Shown here piece by piece: positions 1 to 9,610 of a stretch of 64,000 nt of DNA. Every line of letters starts with the position of its first letter. The first letter of the stretch is position 1. The position numbers and the translations under genes were made by a program. The stretch is from Bacteroides sp. (GTDB lineage: Bacteria; Bacteroidota; Bacteroidia; Bacteroidales; Bacteroidaceae): NCBI GenBank assembly GCA_021201335.1, contig JAJQFD010000042.1, forward strand, positions 558,001 to 622,000, in the 5' to 3' direction. The notes under the pieces were generated by a model that was given only the letters and a program-made list of their open reading frames with translations, had not been told where the DNA came from and did not search any database.

Positions 1-1068
1 TGTGTGGACAAAGAAGAAATCATCGACTACGTGACAACCTCCGGCACTTTGGGGAATCCGGTAACCTTCGCCCTGACGGACGAAGACCTCACTCGCCTTT
101 CATACAACGAAGTTTTATCCTTCACCACTGCCGGATGTACCCGTCAGGATATATTGCAACTGATGACTACCCTGGATCGTCGTTTTATGGCCGGACTGGC
201 TTACTATATGGGAGCCCGCGAATTAGGCATGGGAGTTGCACGCGTAGGAAACGGCATCCCGGAGCTTCAATGGGATACTATTAACCGGATTCATCCCAGC
301 TGGGGCATGGTAGTTCCTTCTTTCCTGATTAAGTTGATTGAATTCGCCGAAAAGAACAACATTGATTACCATAACTCTTCTTTGCGCAAGTGCGTATGCA
401 TAGGCGAAGCATTGCGTAACCAAGACTTTACACTCAATACACTAGGAAGACGAATTCACGAAAAGTGGCCCGAATTACAACTACATTCCACATATGCTTC
501 TACCGAGATGCAATCCTCTTTTACTGAGTGCAGCATGCTACAGGGAGGACATCTGCAACCCGAATTAATTATTATCGAATTTCTGGACGATAATAACCAA
601 CCCGTTGCAGAAGGAGAACCCGGAGAAGTCACCATCACAACACTGGGTGTGAAAGGGATGCCATTGCTCCGTTTTAAAATGGGAGATATCTGTTATCATC
701 ACAAAGAATCTTGTGGTTGTGGAAGGAACACTATGCGACTGAGTCCGGTAATCGGGCGAAAAGGGCAAATGATTAAATACAAAGGAACCACACTATATCC
801 TCCCGCTCTTTTTGATATCCTAGACAGCATCCACAAGGTAATTAATTATGTAGTAGAAGTATATACCAATGATTTGGGTACAGACGAAATACTCATCCGT
901 GTAGCAAGCGAAGACAGAAGCGATATATTCGCCAAAGAAATTAAAGACTTATTCCGTTCCAAGGTACGTGTAGCCCCTACCATTGCCTTTGAATCTGCCG
1001 AGTATATTGCCAAAATTCAATTGCCGCCGATGAGTAGAAAAACCATTAAATTCATCGATCTAAGATAA
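1..1068 (+). CDS. Phenylacetate-CoA ligase-like adenylate-forming enzyme, 5' end cut off by the window
   Basis: The frame is open from base 1, so the true start lies upstream; the GTG at position 4 is only the first possible start inside the window. The visible 354 residues begin just before the nucleotide-binding motif (TTSGTLGNP), so roughly the first 80-100 residues of a normal ~430-residue PaaK-type protein are missing. Further in, a cysteine cluster (SCGCGR) precedes the GRKGQMIKYKG hinge, and a small C-terminal ligase domain ends in RKTIKFIDLR. This family activates carboxylic acids as acyl-AMP and then transfers them to CoA or another acceptor. The substrate cannot be read from the sequence. 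Confidence 0.8.
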   Translation, partial: CVDKEEIIDYVTTSGTLGNPVTFALTDEDLTRLSYNEVLSFTTAGCTRQDILQLMTTLDRRFMAGLAYYMGARELGMGVARVGNGIPELQWDTINRIHPSWGMVVPSFLIKLIEFAEKNNIDYHNSSLRKCVCIGEALRNQDFTLNTLGRRIHEKWPELQLHSTYASTEMQSSFTECSMLQGGHLQPELIIIEFLDDNNQPVAEGEPGEVTITTLGVKGMPLLRFKMGDICYHHKESCGCGRNTMRLSPVIGRKGQMIKYKGTTLYPPALFDILDSIHKVINYVVEVYTNDLGTDEILIRVASEDRSDIFAKEIKDLFRSKVRVAPTIAFESAEYIAKIQLPPMSRKTIKFIDLR

Positions 1069-1128
1069 AGAGTTGTCCACTTATTCTCAATTTTAGTTAC
1101 TTTTTAAACATTATTTTAAATAAAAGAT

Positions 1129-1136
1129 TAACTTTG
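1129..1136 (+). promoter_or_regulatory. Bacteroidales -7 promoter box for the secreted protein gene
   Basis: TAACTTTG fits the TAnnTTTG -7 consensus. It lies 30 bases before the ATG at 1167. No good TTG -33 element is visible. Confidence 0.5.
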
Positions 1137-1166
1137 CGATTAACCTAATCATTTAATAACTAAAGT

Positions 1167-1727
1167 ATGAAAAAATTAGTTTTACTATTCTTCTTAGCTG
1201 TAAGCCTAGCCGGTTACGGCCAGAATCTGAAAAATGCAGAGGTTTACTTCTACGGTATCGACTTCTCTCATGCGAAAGTATATGGAGCCGAAGAATCTCC
1301 CAGTCAATTCCTGGAAGCGTTTTATGGTATTAACCGATTGTTTCTTTCCGAACCTAAAAAATACGATGTCGGTAAAAGGCTGCGGGTTCAATTAAAAGGT
1401 GTTGACCTCGATCCTGTAGAGCAGGTTAATAAGGACACGGAAACCACCGATCTTATTCTAAATGGCTTTGGCGGTTACCAATTAACGGATGAACAAATTG
1501 CAGATGCTGTAAAGCAATTACCTTTAAAAGAAACATCCGGCATCGGATTGGTATTTATTGCGGAGATATTGAATAAATCTAGCCAGCGTGCCAAATACTA
1601 TGCGACTTTCTTTGATATTGAAACCCGGAATATTATCGATGTATGGGAAGGCAAAGGCAAAGCTCAGGGTTTTGGTTTACGTAATTACTGGGCAAGATCT
1701 GTCTATAATATGATGAAATCATTTTAA
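1167..1727 (+). CDS. Secreted conserved hypothetical protein (186 aa)
   Basis: The protein starts with a clear Sec signal peptide (MKKLVLLFFLAVSLAGYGQ, cleavage probably after residue 18). The mature part is about 165 residues with no transmembrane segment. I do not recognise a named domain. Phrases such as DFSHAKVYGAEE and the end RSVYNMMKSF suggest a compact mixed alpha/beta exported protein. The gene stands alone, with its own promoter upstream and a hairpin downstream. Function unknown; export to the periplasm is the only supported statement. Confidence 0.7.
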   Translation: MKKLVLLFFLAVSLAGYGQNLKNAEVYFYGIDFSHAKVYGAEESPSQFLEAFYGINRLFLSEPKKYDVGKRLRVQLKGVDLDPVEQVNKDTETTDLILNGFGGYQLTDEQIADAVKQLPLKETSGIGLVFIAEILNKSSQRAKYYATFFDIETRNIIDVWEGKGKAQGFGLRNYWARSVYNMMKSF

Positions 1728-1760
1728 AAACATTATACTGAATACCTCAAACACCCTATG

Positions 1761-1806
1761 AAGGATCTGTTCTGAAACCGTATTGCGGTGAATGAACAGG
1801 TCCTTT
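1761..1806 (+). terminator. Hairpin downstream of the secreted protein gene
   Basis: AAGGATCTGTTC pairs with GAACAGGTCCTTT around an ACCG/CGGT inner stem, followed by GTTTT. This is a plausible intrinsic terminator for the gene ending at 1727. Confidence 0.6.
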
Positions 1807-2456
1807 GTTTTAAGAAAAGAATGGCGGTGAATACTAGTAAAGGGCAAGGTTCTTCATCATTTTAATTAAGTAATTAAGTACTTAAAAGGCGAGAAGCCTG
1901 AAATATTTGGTCTAACGTTACACTCGCTCGGTTCGCTTACCAAGGCTAAATCTGTCTGGCTTACAGCTTTCCCAATATTGAAATAATCAATTGCGAATGT
2001 TTAATTCTTAACCCACCAACTCATGTGATGAAAAACAAAATGCTACCGCAATTCCGTCCAATTCCTTATAGGATATAAACGAAATGCAACCGCAATTTAA
2101 ATCAAATCACGGTTGCATTTTCATCTAATCCTTTCATCAATAGGATCAAGGAATGTTATTTCCGGGAATAAAGCTCATTTGTATCCGTAGGGAATAAATC
2201 TTCATCTCTAAGAATCTGATTATACTTACACATGAACTTTCTTGCAATCTTTAAGACGCAAAACGAAGTTATTCCAATAAATTAGTTCCGAGTGATTTTA
2301 AAATAAAAGCCAGATTGACAAGGAAGGGGGATAAAGAAAATTATTTCATTTGGATTGTCTATCTGACACCTGTAAAGGACTTAGAAAAAAGAAAAATGAG
2401 GGGGATTGCGCCGTTTAAACCGGCAAGAGTATTAATTCGGAATGATTAAAAAAGAA
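1807..2456. other. Gene-free stretch with a nested inverted repeat
   Basis: No gene is recognisable. AAATGCNACCG occurs at 2038 and 2082 (44 bp apart) and inverted at 2110-2120, so 2082-2092 and 2110-2120 form a perfect 11-bp stem. It is nested inside an outer ATTCCTT/AAGGAAT pair (2061-2154). A short open stretch on the minus strand (about 2158-2235) is too short to call. Confidence 0.5.
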
Positions 2457-3033
2457 TTATCTTTTTCTGTATCTTCCTGTATTAATAACCCGAAAATAAA
2501 TTCCGTTGTTGGTGAAAGAATGGTTGCCCGATTTTAATTGTCCAACCGGTGAATCGAGACTTGCATTAGAGAAATAAGAAAAACTTTCATCTCCGATTTT
2601 TTTAACCTTTCCGGTTTCATAGTCATTAGAGTTTGAATAATAAGAAAAATCGACATTGCCAATCTTCTTTACTCTGCCAACCTCATAACTATTGAAAGCG
2701 GAATAATAAGTGAAGTAGGTGTTTCCGATCCTCTTAACCTTTCCTTTTTCATAATCGTTGAATCCGGAATAATAAGAGAATTCAATATTCCCTGCTTTTT
2801 TTTACTTTGCCTGCTTCATAGTCATTAAAGTCTGAGTAATATTCCAATTCTCCCTGCATGTTCGTCTCGACAACTCTCCCGCGTTGATTAATTGAGATAT
2901 AGCCCTGGGTACCGACCCTGACTTCGACTACAAAATTCCCGTAAAGGTCGGTGACGACTTCCTTTACCTGGGAGAATGATAGCTGAGCTATCATAAGCAT
3001 ACATAATAGCGTTACAGTCTTTTTCATAAACAT
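2457..3033 (-). pseudogene. Secreted protein with 22-residue tandem repeats, frameshifted in an A8 run
   Basis: The reading begins with a Sec signal peptide (MKKTVTLLCMLMIAQLSFS, best start 3027, alternative 3033). It then enters tandem repeats of a 22-residue unit of the form YYSxFNDYExGKVKKIGNxxFS. Four units and a degenerate fifth are visible, a 66-bp period in DNA. At 2796-2803 a run of eight A (minus strand) replaces the seven needed. In the present frame the protein stops shortly after the first repeat; with one base removed it continues through all repeats to the TAA at 2457 (about 190 residues). Repeat family and function are not recognised. It is either a phase-variable or recently broken gene, or a base-calling error. 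Confidence 0.65.
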
Positions 3034-3148
3034 AAATACTCGAATTGATGGTTTGTGTCAAAGCAAATATATTCAGGAAGAATTCTACCTGAAATGGATA
3101 ATCCCTATGGATTACAGGAATATCCCTATTTCTTTATGTTTATGAAAA

Positions 3149-3242
3149 AAGATGTCCGAATTAACAGGAAAACCAACCAGAAAATGCTCTCTTATACCTA
3201 TTGAAACCTGGTTCGGTTTTCCAAATTAATTCTGGACATCTT
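3149..3242. repeat. Long imperfect inverted repeat
   Basis: AAGATGTCC (3149-3157) mirrors GGACATCTT (3234-3242). Inside these, GGAAAACC (3167-3174) mirrors GGTTTTCC (3215-3222), and AATTAA mirrors TTAATT. It sits between the 5' end of the repeat-protein gene and the 3' end of the GH3 gene. It could be a structured 3' end or a MITE-like remnant; no transposase is near. Confidence 0.6.
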
Positions 3243-3245
3243 ACG

Positions 3246-3261
3246 GGAGAAGTACTTCTCC
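3246..3261 (-). terminator. Perfect 16-bp palindrome after the GH3 gene
   Basis: GGAGAAGTACTTCTCC lies 15 bp past the GH3 stop codon. It may act as a terminator or 3' stabiliser; there is no U-run. Confidence 0.4.
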
Positions 3262-3276
3262 AGAGATATGCTGTTT

Positions 3277-5532
3277 CTATTTCAGCTCAAAAGGAACAAC
3301 TCCTTTAATATCAGTAGCTGATGCAGCTATGACTGCTTCAAATTTGCCCGGCTCAGCAACCCATTCAGCCGTTTTATCATTGTAAAAACTTAGTGCCTCT
3401 TTGGCGATGGTGAAAGAAACTTCTTTTTCTTCTCCAGCAGCCAATTCTACTTTAGCAAATCCTTTCAATTCTTTGATTGGACGCGGTAAAGAGGATTTTT
3501 TATCACTGATATAAAGTTGAACGACCTCTTTGCCTGTGCGATTTCCGGTATTCTTCACTTTCACCGTGAAGGTAATTTTATCATTTACAGACATCGTATT
3601 CTTATCCGCCACAGGCTTGTCATAAGCAAAAGAAGTATAGCTTAACCCGTGGCCAAAAGGAAACAAGGTTTTGATTTTATTCTTATCTGTAAAACGATAA
3701 CCGACAAAGAGACCTTCATTGTACGACACATTGATCGTATCTTTCTTACTGGTCGACCTGGCTAACTCTTCTTTATTACCCGGATATTCTCCCAATCTAT
3801 GGGCAGCAACATCATCCAGCTTTACCGGGAAAGTAAACGGCAATTTTCCCGATGGATTGGCGTCACCCACTAATATAGAAGCCAAGGCATTTCCTGCTTC
3901 CGAACCCAGATACCACCCCTGCACAATGGCAGGCACTTCATTCACCCACGGCATAGCCACTGCATTACCGGAGATATTTACAACGATTAAGTTCTTATTC
4001 ACTTTTGCCAGTTCACTAATAACTTTATCCTGCTGGTAGGGTAATTCTAAACCTAAACGGTCGGAGTCTTCGCAATCCTGATGTTTACTCTTATTCAATC
4101 CACCGATGAAAACGACATAATCAGCAGTTTTTGCTACTTCTACAGCCTCAGCCAGTAACTCATCAAACGAACGGGTTTCTGTTAAATCCTGACCGGATAT
4201 TACTCCATTGTAGCTACCACTCGGATCGCCCACATATCCACGGGCATAAACCACCTGAGCCTGTGAACCGATTCTGGTTTTTAACCCATCAAACGGTGAT
4301 ATCTCATATTTTACTTTCAGGGAAGAACTTCCACCTCCTACTGTCATCATTTTCAATGCATTCTCACCGATCACAGCAATCTTTTTTGCTTTACTTAAAT
4401 CAATAGGTAATACATTATTTTTGTTCTGCAGTAATACAATGCCTTCTTCACTGATCTTTTTTCCGGCGGCACCGTGTTCGGGAGAATTCAACGATCCCAA
4501 CGGTTTTTCATTGTTCATTGCGGTACGAAAGCCCAGTCGTAGAACCCGACGAACCTTATTGTCTAATTCTTTGGTTCCAAACTCACCGGATTGGATCAAT
4601 TTTAAATAAGGTGATGCCAGATAATAGTTATCGTATGCATTAGTAGCTCCCATAGTCAGGCCATCTGTCCACGAACCAAATTCAAGATCCAGTCCATTGG
4701 TAATAGCCTGCCGGGTATCGTGCGTACCACCCCAATCAGAAACCACTGCTCCGTCGAATCCCCAATCTCTTCTCAAAATATCGTTGATCAAATACTGGTT
4801 GTGGCAGGCATGTTCTCCCTTGTAAAGGTTGTATGCACCCATAATCGTCCATGTCTTTCCTTCCTGTACAGCAGCTTTAAAAGCCGGAAGGTAGATTTCG
4901 TGCAACGCACGATCATCCAGAATTACATTGCTGGTATGCCGATTAAACTCCTGATTATTCAAGGCATAGTGCTTTACACAGGTTGCTACTCCATTGGCCT
5001 GAACTCCTTTAATATAAGGTACAACCATACGAGCGGCCAGAAAAGGATCCTCGCCCATGTATTCAAAATTACGGCCATTCAACGGGGTGCGGTAAATGTT
5101 TACTCCCGGTCCTAGCAGGACGTCTTTTTCACGGTAACGAGCTTCCTCACCGATGGATTTTCCGTAGAGTAAAGACATATCTTCGTTCCAGGTAGCAGCC
5201 AGACAGGTCAGTGCCGGGAAAGCAATACAAGAATCATTTGTCCAACCTGCTTGTTCCCACTCATCCCACAATACTTCGGGACGAATACCGTGAGGTCCAT
5301 CGGTCATCCACAATTCAGGAATACCCAGACGTGGCACACCAGCAGAACTAAATTTGGATTGTGCGTGAATTACTCCAATCTTCTCTTCCAAGGTCATTCT
5401 TTGGAGAGCATCTTCAACTCTTTCTTCGATAGGTTTGGTTGGGTTAAGGTAAACAGGTTTCTTTTGAGTCTCCTGAGCTAAGAGAGGCAAAGTCATTAAC
5501 GACATGCCTAACATAATCTTCTTCAGTTTCAT
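3277..5532 (-). CDS. bglX: GH3 family beta-glucosidase, exported
   Basis: This is a 751-residue glycoside hydrolase family 3 enzyme of the BglX type, which releases glucose from the non-reducing ends of beta-glucosides and oligosaccharides. A signal peptide (about residues 1-19, ending LLAQE) sends it to the periplasm. The N-terminal barrel contains TDGPHG (residues 77-82), CVKHYALN (about 185-192) and the VVSDW motif with the catalytic nucleophile Asp266. The C-terminal sandwich and a fibronectin-III-like domain (from about residue 650) complete the usual layout and length. The GH5 gene just upstream on the same strand suggests cooperation: endo-cleavage by GH5, then glucose release by this enzyme. 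The gene symbol is by family resemblance. Confidence 0.9.
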   Translation of the reverse strand: MKLKKIMLGMSLMTLPLLAQETQKKPVYLNPTKPIEERVEDALQRMTLEEKIGVIHAQSKFSSAGVPRLGIPELWMTDGPHGIRPEVLWDEWEQAGWTNDSCIAFPALTCLAATWNEDMSLLYGKSIGEEARYREKDVLLGPGVNIYRTPLNGRNFEYMGEDPFLAARMVVPYIKGVQANGVATCVKHYALNNQEFNRHTSNVILDDRALHEIYLPAFKAAVQEGKTWTIMGAYNLYKGEHACHNQYLINDILRRDWGFDGAVVSDWGGTHDTRQAITNGLDLEFGSWTDGLTMGATNAYDNYYLASPYLKLIQSGEFGTKELDNKVRRVLRLGFRTAMNNEKPLGSLNSPEHGAAGKKISEEGIVLLQNKNNVLPIDLSKAKKIAVIGENALKMMTVGGGSSSLKVKYEISPFDGLKTRIGSQAQVVYARGYVGDPSGSYNGVISGQDLTETRSFDELLAEAVEVAKTADYVVFIGGLNKSKHQDCEDSDRLGLELPYQQDKVISELAKVNKNLIVVNISGNAVAMPWVNEVPAIVQGWYLGSEAGNALASILVGDANPSGKLPFTFPVKLDDVAAHRLGEYPGNKEELARSTSKKDTINVSYNEGLFVGYRFTDKNKIKTLFPFGHGLSYTSFAYDKPVADKNTMSVNDKITFTVKVKNTGNRTGKEVVQLYISDKKSSLPRPIKELKGFAKVELAAGEEKEVSFTIAKEALSFYNDKTAEWVAEPGKFEAVIAASATDIKGVVPFELK

Positions 5533-5635
5533 GTTTTTTAGATTTTTTGATAATGGTTTATATTTTATCTATTCAAATAGATGTTGATGTGCATAAACTC
5601 CATAAATATGGATTCTTATTAGGCTTAAGTTTGGG

Positions 5636-6883
5636 TTAGTTAGGCGTCAGTCCCAAAGATTTAATATATTCTTCCCAAATGATACAATTTTCAAAACGAG
5701 TGGCCTCAATAAAGTCCATTAATGCCTTACGCGACATTGCCTGGTCAGGACGAGCCTCCCGAATTTGTTCATACGTTTCCCGGGGTGCTTCCGAAAAGCG
5801 GATTATGAGATCCCAGTTTTCCGGTGTAGCAATTCCGACGAAACAGGAACTCTCGGCTTTTTTATAAGGCCAGAAGGTCCAGCCAATATTGTTCTCTTCC
5901 ATTGTTTGACAGAACTGAGACATCCATTCATCCGTATTATGCCCGATTTCACCCATATACATAGGCAAATTCACACTGTCACGGAAAGTTATAAAATTCA
6001 TGATAGCTTCTTTCGTGGGTTGTCCTCCGTATCGGTGGCAGGTATACATGATCTTATCATCGAAAGTAGAATCTTTGAATGGTTTAAAGTTTCCATTCCA
6101 TTGGGAACCGCCTAACAGAATAATATGGTTATTGTCTACTTCGCGAATGGCTGCAACACCCATTTTATAGATCTCTTCCAGTTTGCCGTTCAACTCTTCC
6201 ATATTCTTAAAATAAGGTGCTATCGGTTCGTTGAACAACTCGTATCCCAGAATAACAGGTTCGTTTTTATAATATTCGGCAATTTTGCGCCAGATGTCGC
6301 AATACAATTTCTGGCTGGCTTCGCTTTCAAACAACCAGGGATAGCCATAGCTATCATCAATGTTATCGCCAGTCTGTCCTCCAGGTGCGTCGTGCATATC
6401 CAGGATGAGGTATAAATCCGCTTCCCGGCACCACTTTACCACAGAATCCACCCGGGCAAATCCATCCTGATTGACTGTTAATCCCATATAATCTTCGTCT
6501 GTGAATAGTTTATAATGGAAAGGTAAACGAATGGTATTGCTGCCTGTACGTTTAATGAACTGGATGTCTTCGCTCGTAATATAATTATCTTTAAAGGCCT
6601 TCCAGAATTCAGCCGTAAAATCTGGTCCGACCAATTGCGAAAACATTTCATTGATAAACCGGGCAGAATTTGTTTTCCTGAACTTAAACATATAACCTTC
6701 CGGGTTTAGCCAGTTACCCAGATTGGTTCCCTTAATGAAAAGCTTACTCCCGTCGGGCTTTATCAAATCGGGACCTTGGATCGTAACAAATTCTTTTTTT
6801 GTTTCTTCCTGATTAGTCATTGGGGTACTACAACCCACTAATAGCATAGTAGCTAATAAGATTAGATTAAAATTGTGTTTCAT
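5636..6883 (-). CDS. GH5 family endo-glucanase-type lipoprotein
   Basis: The likely start is the ATG at 6883, which gives a 415-residue protein beginning MKHNFNLILLATMLLVGC; the lipobox cysteine is Cys18. An upstream in-frame ATG at 6913 would put charged residues before the signal and is less likely. Family 5 motifs are clear: GTNLGNW (52-58), LDMHDAPGG (161-169), FNEP with the acid/base Glu219, and GEIG with the nucleophile Glu312. The look is that of GH5 glucan hydrolases (beta-1,3- or mixed-linkage glucans are possible); the exact substrate is not determined. It is a membrane-anchored enzyme transcribed towards the GH3 gene 103 bp downstream, so the two may form a small glucan-utilisation pair. 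No SusC/SusD genes are adjacent. Confidence 0.85.
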   Translation of the reverse strand: MKHNFNLILLATMLLVGCSTPMTNQEETKKEFVTIQGPDLIKPDGSKLFIKGTNLGNWLNPEGYMFKFRKTNSARFINEMFSQLVGPDFTAEFWKAFKDNYITSEDIQFIKRTGSNTIRLPFHYKLFTDEDYMGLTVNQDGFARVDSVVKWCREADLYLILDMHDAPGGQTGDNIDDSYGYPWLFESEASQKLYCDIWRKIAEYYKNEPVILGYELFNEPIAPYFKNMEELNGKLEEIYKMGVAAIREVDNNHIILLGGSQWNGNFKPFKDSTFDDKIMYTCHRYGGQPTKEAIMNFITFRDSVNLPMYMGEIGHNTDEWMSQFCQTMEENNIGWTFWPYKKAESSCFVGIATPENWDLIIRFSEAPRETYEQIREARPDQAMSRKALMDFIEATRFENCIIWEEYIKSLGLTPN

Positions 6884-6917
6884 GATTCTATATATTCTAT
6901 ATTTTTGAACCATGTAA

Positions 6918-6991
6918 ATATCTTAATTATCATATGGATACAGGCAGAGGTCACTACATCAGGAATACGTCAGTGACCTAAATTAAGATAT
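6918..6991 (-). terminator. Two-part hairpin downstream of fumC
   Basis: AGGTCACT (6948-6955) pairs with AGTGACCT (6972-6979). Outside it, ATATCTTAATT (6918-6928) pairs with AATTAAGATAT (6981-6991). It lies between the fumC stop and the GH5 start and probably ends the fumC transcript. Confidence 0.55.
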
Positions 6992-7026
6992 AGTAACAAT
7001 TAACAGGTGGAATAAAATATCTTCGC

Positions 7027-8424
7027 TTAGATTTTACCCACCATTTTCTTCGGATCCACCCACTGATCAAACTCGTCACCTGTAATTTCGCCCGATTCTA
7101 TCGCTGCCTGCCGTAAGGTTTTGCCTTCTTTAAAAGCTACTTGTGCAATGGTGGCTGCTTTGTAATAACCAATTTTTGGATTCAAAGCTGTTACCAGCAT
7201 TAACGAATCATCGAGATGCTTTTGAATGGTATCGAAGACAGGCTCAATACCCGACACGCATTTGTCGGCAAAACTAACGCATCCTTCTCCGATCAAACGA
7301 GCACTATGCAGGAAGTTATAAATAATCATGGGTTTGAAAACATTTAATTCAAAATGTCCGGTTGCTCCTCCTACACTGATGGCAACATCATTTCCCATTA
7401 CCTGTGCGGCTATCATCGTTACTGCTTCGCACTGAGTAGGATTTACTTTTCCAGGCATGATGGATGATCCCGGTTCGTTATCCGGTATGTGAATTTCTCC
7501 AATACCGCAACGAGGACCCGAACTTAACATGCGTATATCATTGGCTATTTTCATCAGGCTGACAGCTATCATCTTTAATGCCCCATGTGCTTCCACAATC
7601 GCATCATGGCTAGCCAGTGCTTCAAATTTATTGGGAGCAGTGATAAACGGATAACCCGTTAATTTTGCAATCTGCCGTGCCACATTCTCCGCATAATTTT
7701 CCGGTGTGTTGATTCCGGTTCCTACGGCAGTTCCACCCAGCGCCAATTCCGAAATATGAGCTTTAATATTGTCAATCGCGTGTAAACCATGATCCAGTTG
7801 AGAAACATATCCGCTGAATTCCTGTCCCAGTGTTAGTGGAGTAGCATCCATGAAATGGGTGCGACCTATCTTAACTACTTCTTTAAAGGCTTTGCTTTTT
7901 TCGGCCAATGCATTTCGTAATTTCTTGATGCCGGGAATCGTTATTCTTTCCAATATCTGGTAAGCAGCAATATGCATGGCCGTCGGAAAAGTGTCGTTGG
8001 AAGACTGGGATTTGTTTACGTCATCGTTCGGCGAAAGGATTTTCTTTTCGTCTGTCAGATTTCCACCATTCAAAACATGCGCCCGGTTGGCAATTACTTC
8101 ATTGACATTCATGTTACTCTGGGTACCACTACCTGTTTGCCATACAACCAATGGAAAAGCATTGTCCAGTTTTCCTGCCAGTATCTCATCGCAGACCTTA
8201 CCGATTAAATCGCATTTCTCCTGCGATAATACTCCCGCATCCAGATTGGTAAGTGCAGCCGCTTTTTTTAAATAAGCAAAGGCCCGGATAATTTCTTTCG
8301 GCATTCGGTTGGTCTCGCGGGCAATTTTAAAGTTTTCGATACTTCGCTGGGTCTGCGCCCCATAATAAGCATCCTTCGGAACCATTACTTCGCCCAATGT
8401 ATCTTTATCAATCCTGTATTCCAT
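7027..8424 (-). CDS. fumC: Class II fumarate hydratase
   Basis: This 465-residue enzyme converts fumarate to malate in the cytoplasm, serving the partial TCA/succinate pathway of anaerobic Bacteroidales. The superfamily signature [15 protein letters not shown] is complete. [10 protein letters not shown] and [16 protein letters not shown] are also present. The GKVNPTQCE version fits fumarase better than aspartase, which usually reads AKVNPV. Length matches class II (homotetrameric, oxygen-stable) fumarases. The gene appears monocistronic, with a hairpin downstream and a separate upstream region shared divergently with pdxB. Confidence 0.95.
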   Translation of the reverse strand: MEYRIDKDTLGEVMVPKDAYYGAQTQRSIENFKIARETNRMPKEIIRAFAYLKKAAALTNLDAGVLSQEKCDLIGKVCDEILAGKLDNAFPLVVWQTGSGTQSNMNVNEVIANRAHVLNGGNLTDEKKILSPNDDVNKSQSSNDTFPTAMHIAAYQILERITIPGIKKLRNALAEKSKAFKEVVKIGRTHFMDATPLTLGQEFSGYVSQLDHGLHAIDNIKAHISELALGGTAVGTGINTPENYAENVARQIAKLTGYPFITAPNKFEALASHDAIVEAHGALKMIAVSLMKIANDIRMLSSGPRCGIGEIHIPDNEPGSSIMPGKVNPTQCEAVTMIAAQVMGNDVAISVGGATGHFELNVFKPMIIYNFLHSARLIGEGCVSFADKCVSGIEPVFDTIQKHLDDSLMLVTALNPKIGYYKAATIAQVAFKEGKTLRQAAIESGEITGDEFDQWVDPKKMVGKI

Positions 8425-8533
8425 CCTGTGGGTTATTTAATAATTATTAGGTAAATAACACTCCGAATAATCTATTTGTTTCATTTTCTTCAGATAACAA
8501 ATTCAGCATGAAAGATTTATTTATAAGTAAAAT

Positions 8534-8541
8534 CGTATCTT
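8534..8541 (+). promoter_or_regulatory. Possible -7 box for pdxB
   Basis: TATCTTTA matches TAnnTTTG except for the last base. It lies 28 bases before the pdxB ATG, the spacing seen at other genes in the window. Confidence 0.4.
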
Positions 8542-8569
8542 TACCCTCAGAATTAACACCCACTAGTTA

Positions 8570-9610
8570 ATGAAAGTAGTTGTAGATAACAAAATACCTT
8601 ATATACAAGAAGCTCTTGACGCCATAGCTGAAGAAGTTGTTTATGCTGCCGGACAGGAAATTACGACCGAACTTATCCGGGATGCCGATGCCCTCATTAT
8701 TCGTACCCGCACTATCTGTAATCGCGAATTGCTGGAAGGTACCCGTGTAAAGTTTATTGCCACCGCTACGATTGGCTTTGATCATATCGACACGGAGTAT
8801 TGTCGCGAAGCAGGCATTACATGGACGAATGCACCTGGCTCAAACTCCGGATCAGTAGCACAATATATAGAATCCGTTTTCCTTTTACTGCAAAAGCAAG
8901 GCACTAAACTTGAAAAATGTACAATCGGAATTATTGGCGTCGGGAATGTAGGTAGTAAAGTTGAAAACGTTGCCCGGAAATACGGTATGCGCGTTTTACT
9001 TAATGACCCTCCGCGGGAAAACCAGGAACAAAAAAGCTATTTTTCCACTTTACAGGAAATTGTGGAAGAGTGTAATATCATCTCTTTTCATGTTCCGCTT
9101 AATAAAGAAGGGTTTTACAAGACATGGTATATGGGCGACAAATCTTTTTTTGATTCATTATCACGTGCCACTATATTAATAAATACTTCGCGCGGTGAGG
9201 TTATAGAAACACAAGCATTGCTCGAAGCAATCCGTAAGGGCAAGGTTTCGAGAGCAATTATTGATGTTTGGGAAAATGAACCGGATATTAATATGGAGTT
9301 GTTGGAGAAATCATGGATTGGAACTCCCCACATTGCCGGATACTCAGCGGACGGGAAAGCCAATGCGACTCGGATGGTATTAAGAGCGTTATGCAATTAT
9401 TTCGATAAACCTTTTGAGTATGTAATTTGCCCTCCGGCTCCCGAAGAACCCACCATTGAAGCCAGTACAGAGGCAGAAGCTTTACTGAAAATATACGATC
9501 CGAGGATAGATAGCGAAAGACTGAAAGATGAACCCGGATTGTTTGAATACTTACGGGGTAGCTATCCTTTACGAAGAGAAAGAAAAGCTTACGAAATTGT
9601 GATTAAATAG
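8570..9610 (+). CDS. pdxB: Erythronate-4-phosphate dehydrogenase
   Basis: PdxB oxidises 4-phosphoerythronate in the DXP-independent branch of pyridoxal-5'-phosphate synthesis. The 346 residues show the D-2-hydroxyacid dehydrogenase layout. The N-terminal half has RTRTICNRELLEG and ATIGFDHIDTEYC. The Rossmann motif GIIGVGNVGSKVE, INTSRGEVIET and DVWENEP follow, then the catalytic histidine in TPHIAGYSADGK. The GYSADGK stretch and the short C-terminal dimerisation segment are typical of PdxB rather than of SerA or LdhA. It is slightly shorter than the enterobacterial enzyme. Its 3' end overlaps the convergent purN gene by 8 bp. Confidence 0.9.
   Translation: MKVVVDNKIPYIQEALDAIAEEVVYAAGQEITTELIRDADALIIRTRTICNRELLEGTRVKFIATATIGFDHIDTEYCREAGITWTNAPGSNSGSVAQYIESVFLLLQKQGTKLEKCTIGIIGVGNVGSKVENVARKYGMRVLLNDPPRENQEQKSYFSTLQEIVEECNIISFHVPLNKEGFYKTWYMGDKSFFDSLSRATILINTSRGEVIETQALLEAIRKGKVSRAIIDVWENEPDINMELLEKSWIGTPHIAGYSADGKANATRMVLRALCNYFDKPFEYVICPPAPEEPTIEASTEAEALLKIYDPRIDSERLKDEPGLFEYLRGSYPLRRERKAYEIVIK

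Noticed and set aside
2158..2235. Short open frame on the minus strand (MCKYNQILRDEDLF and on)
   Set aside because: Only 25 codons, bounded by stops, no family resemblance.
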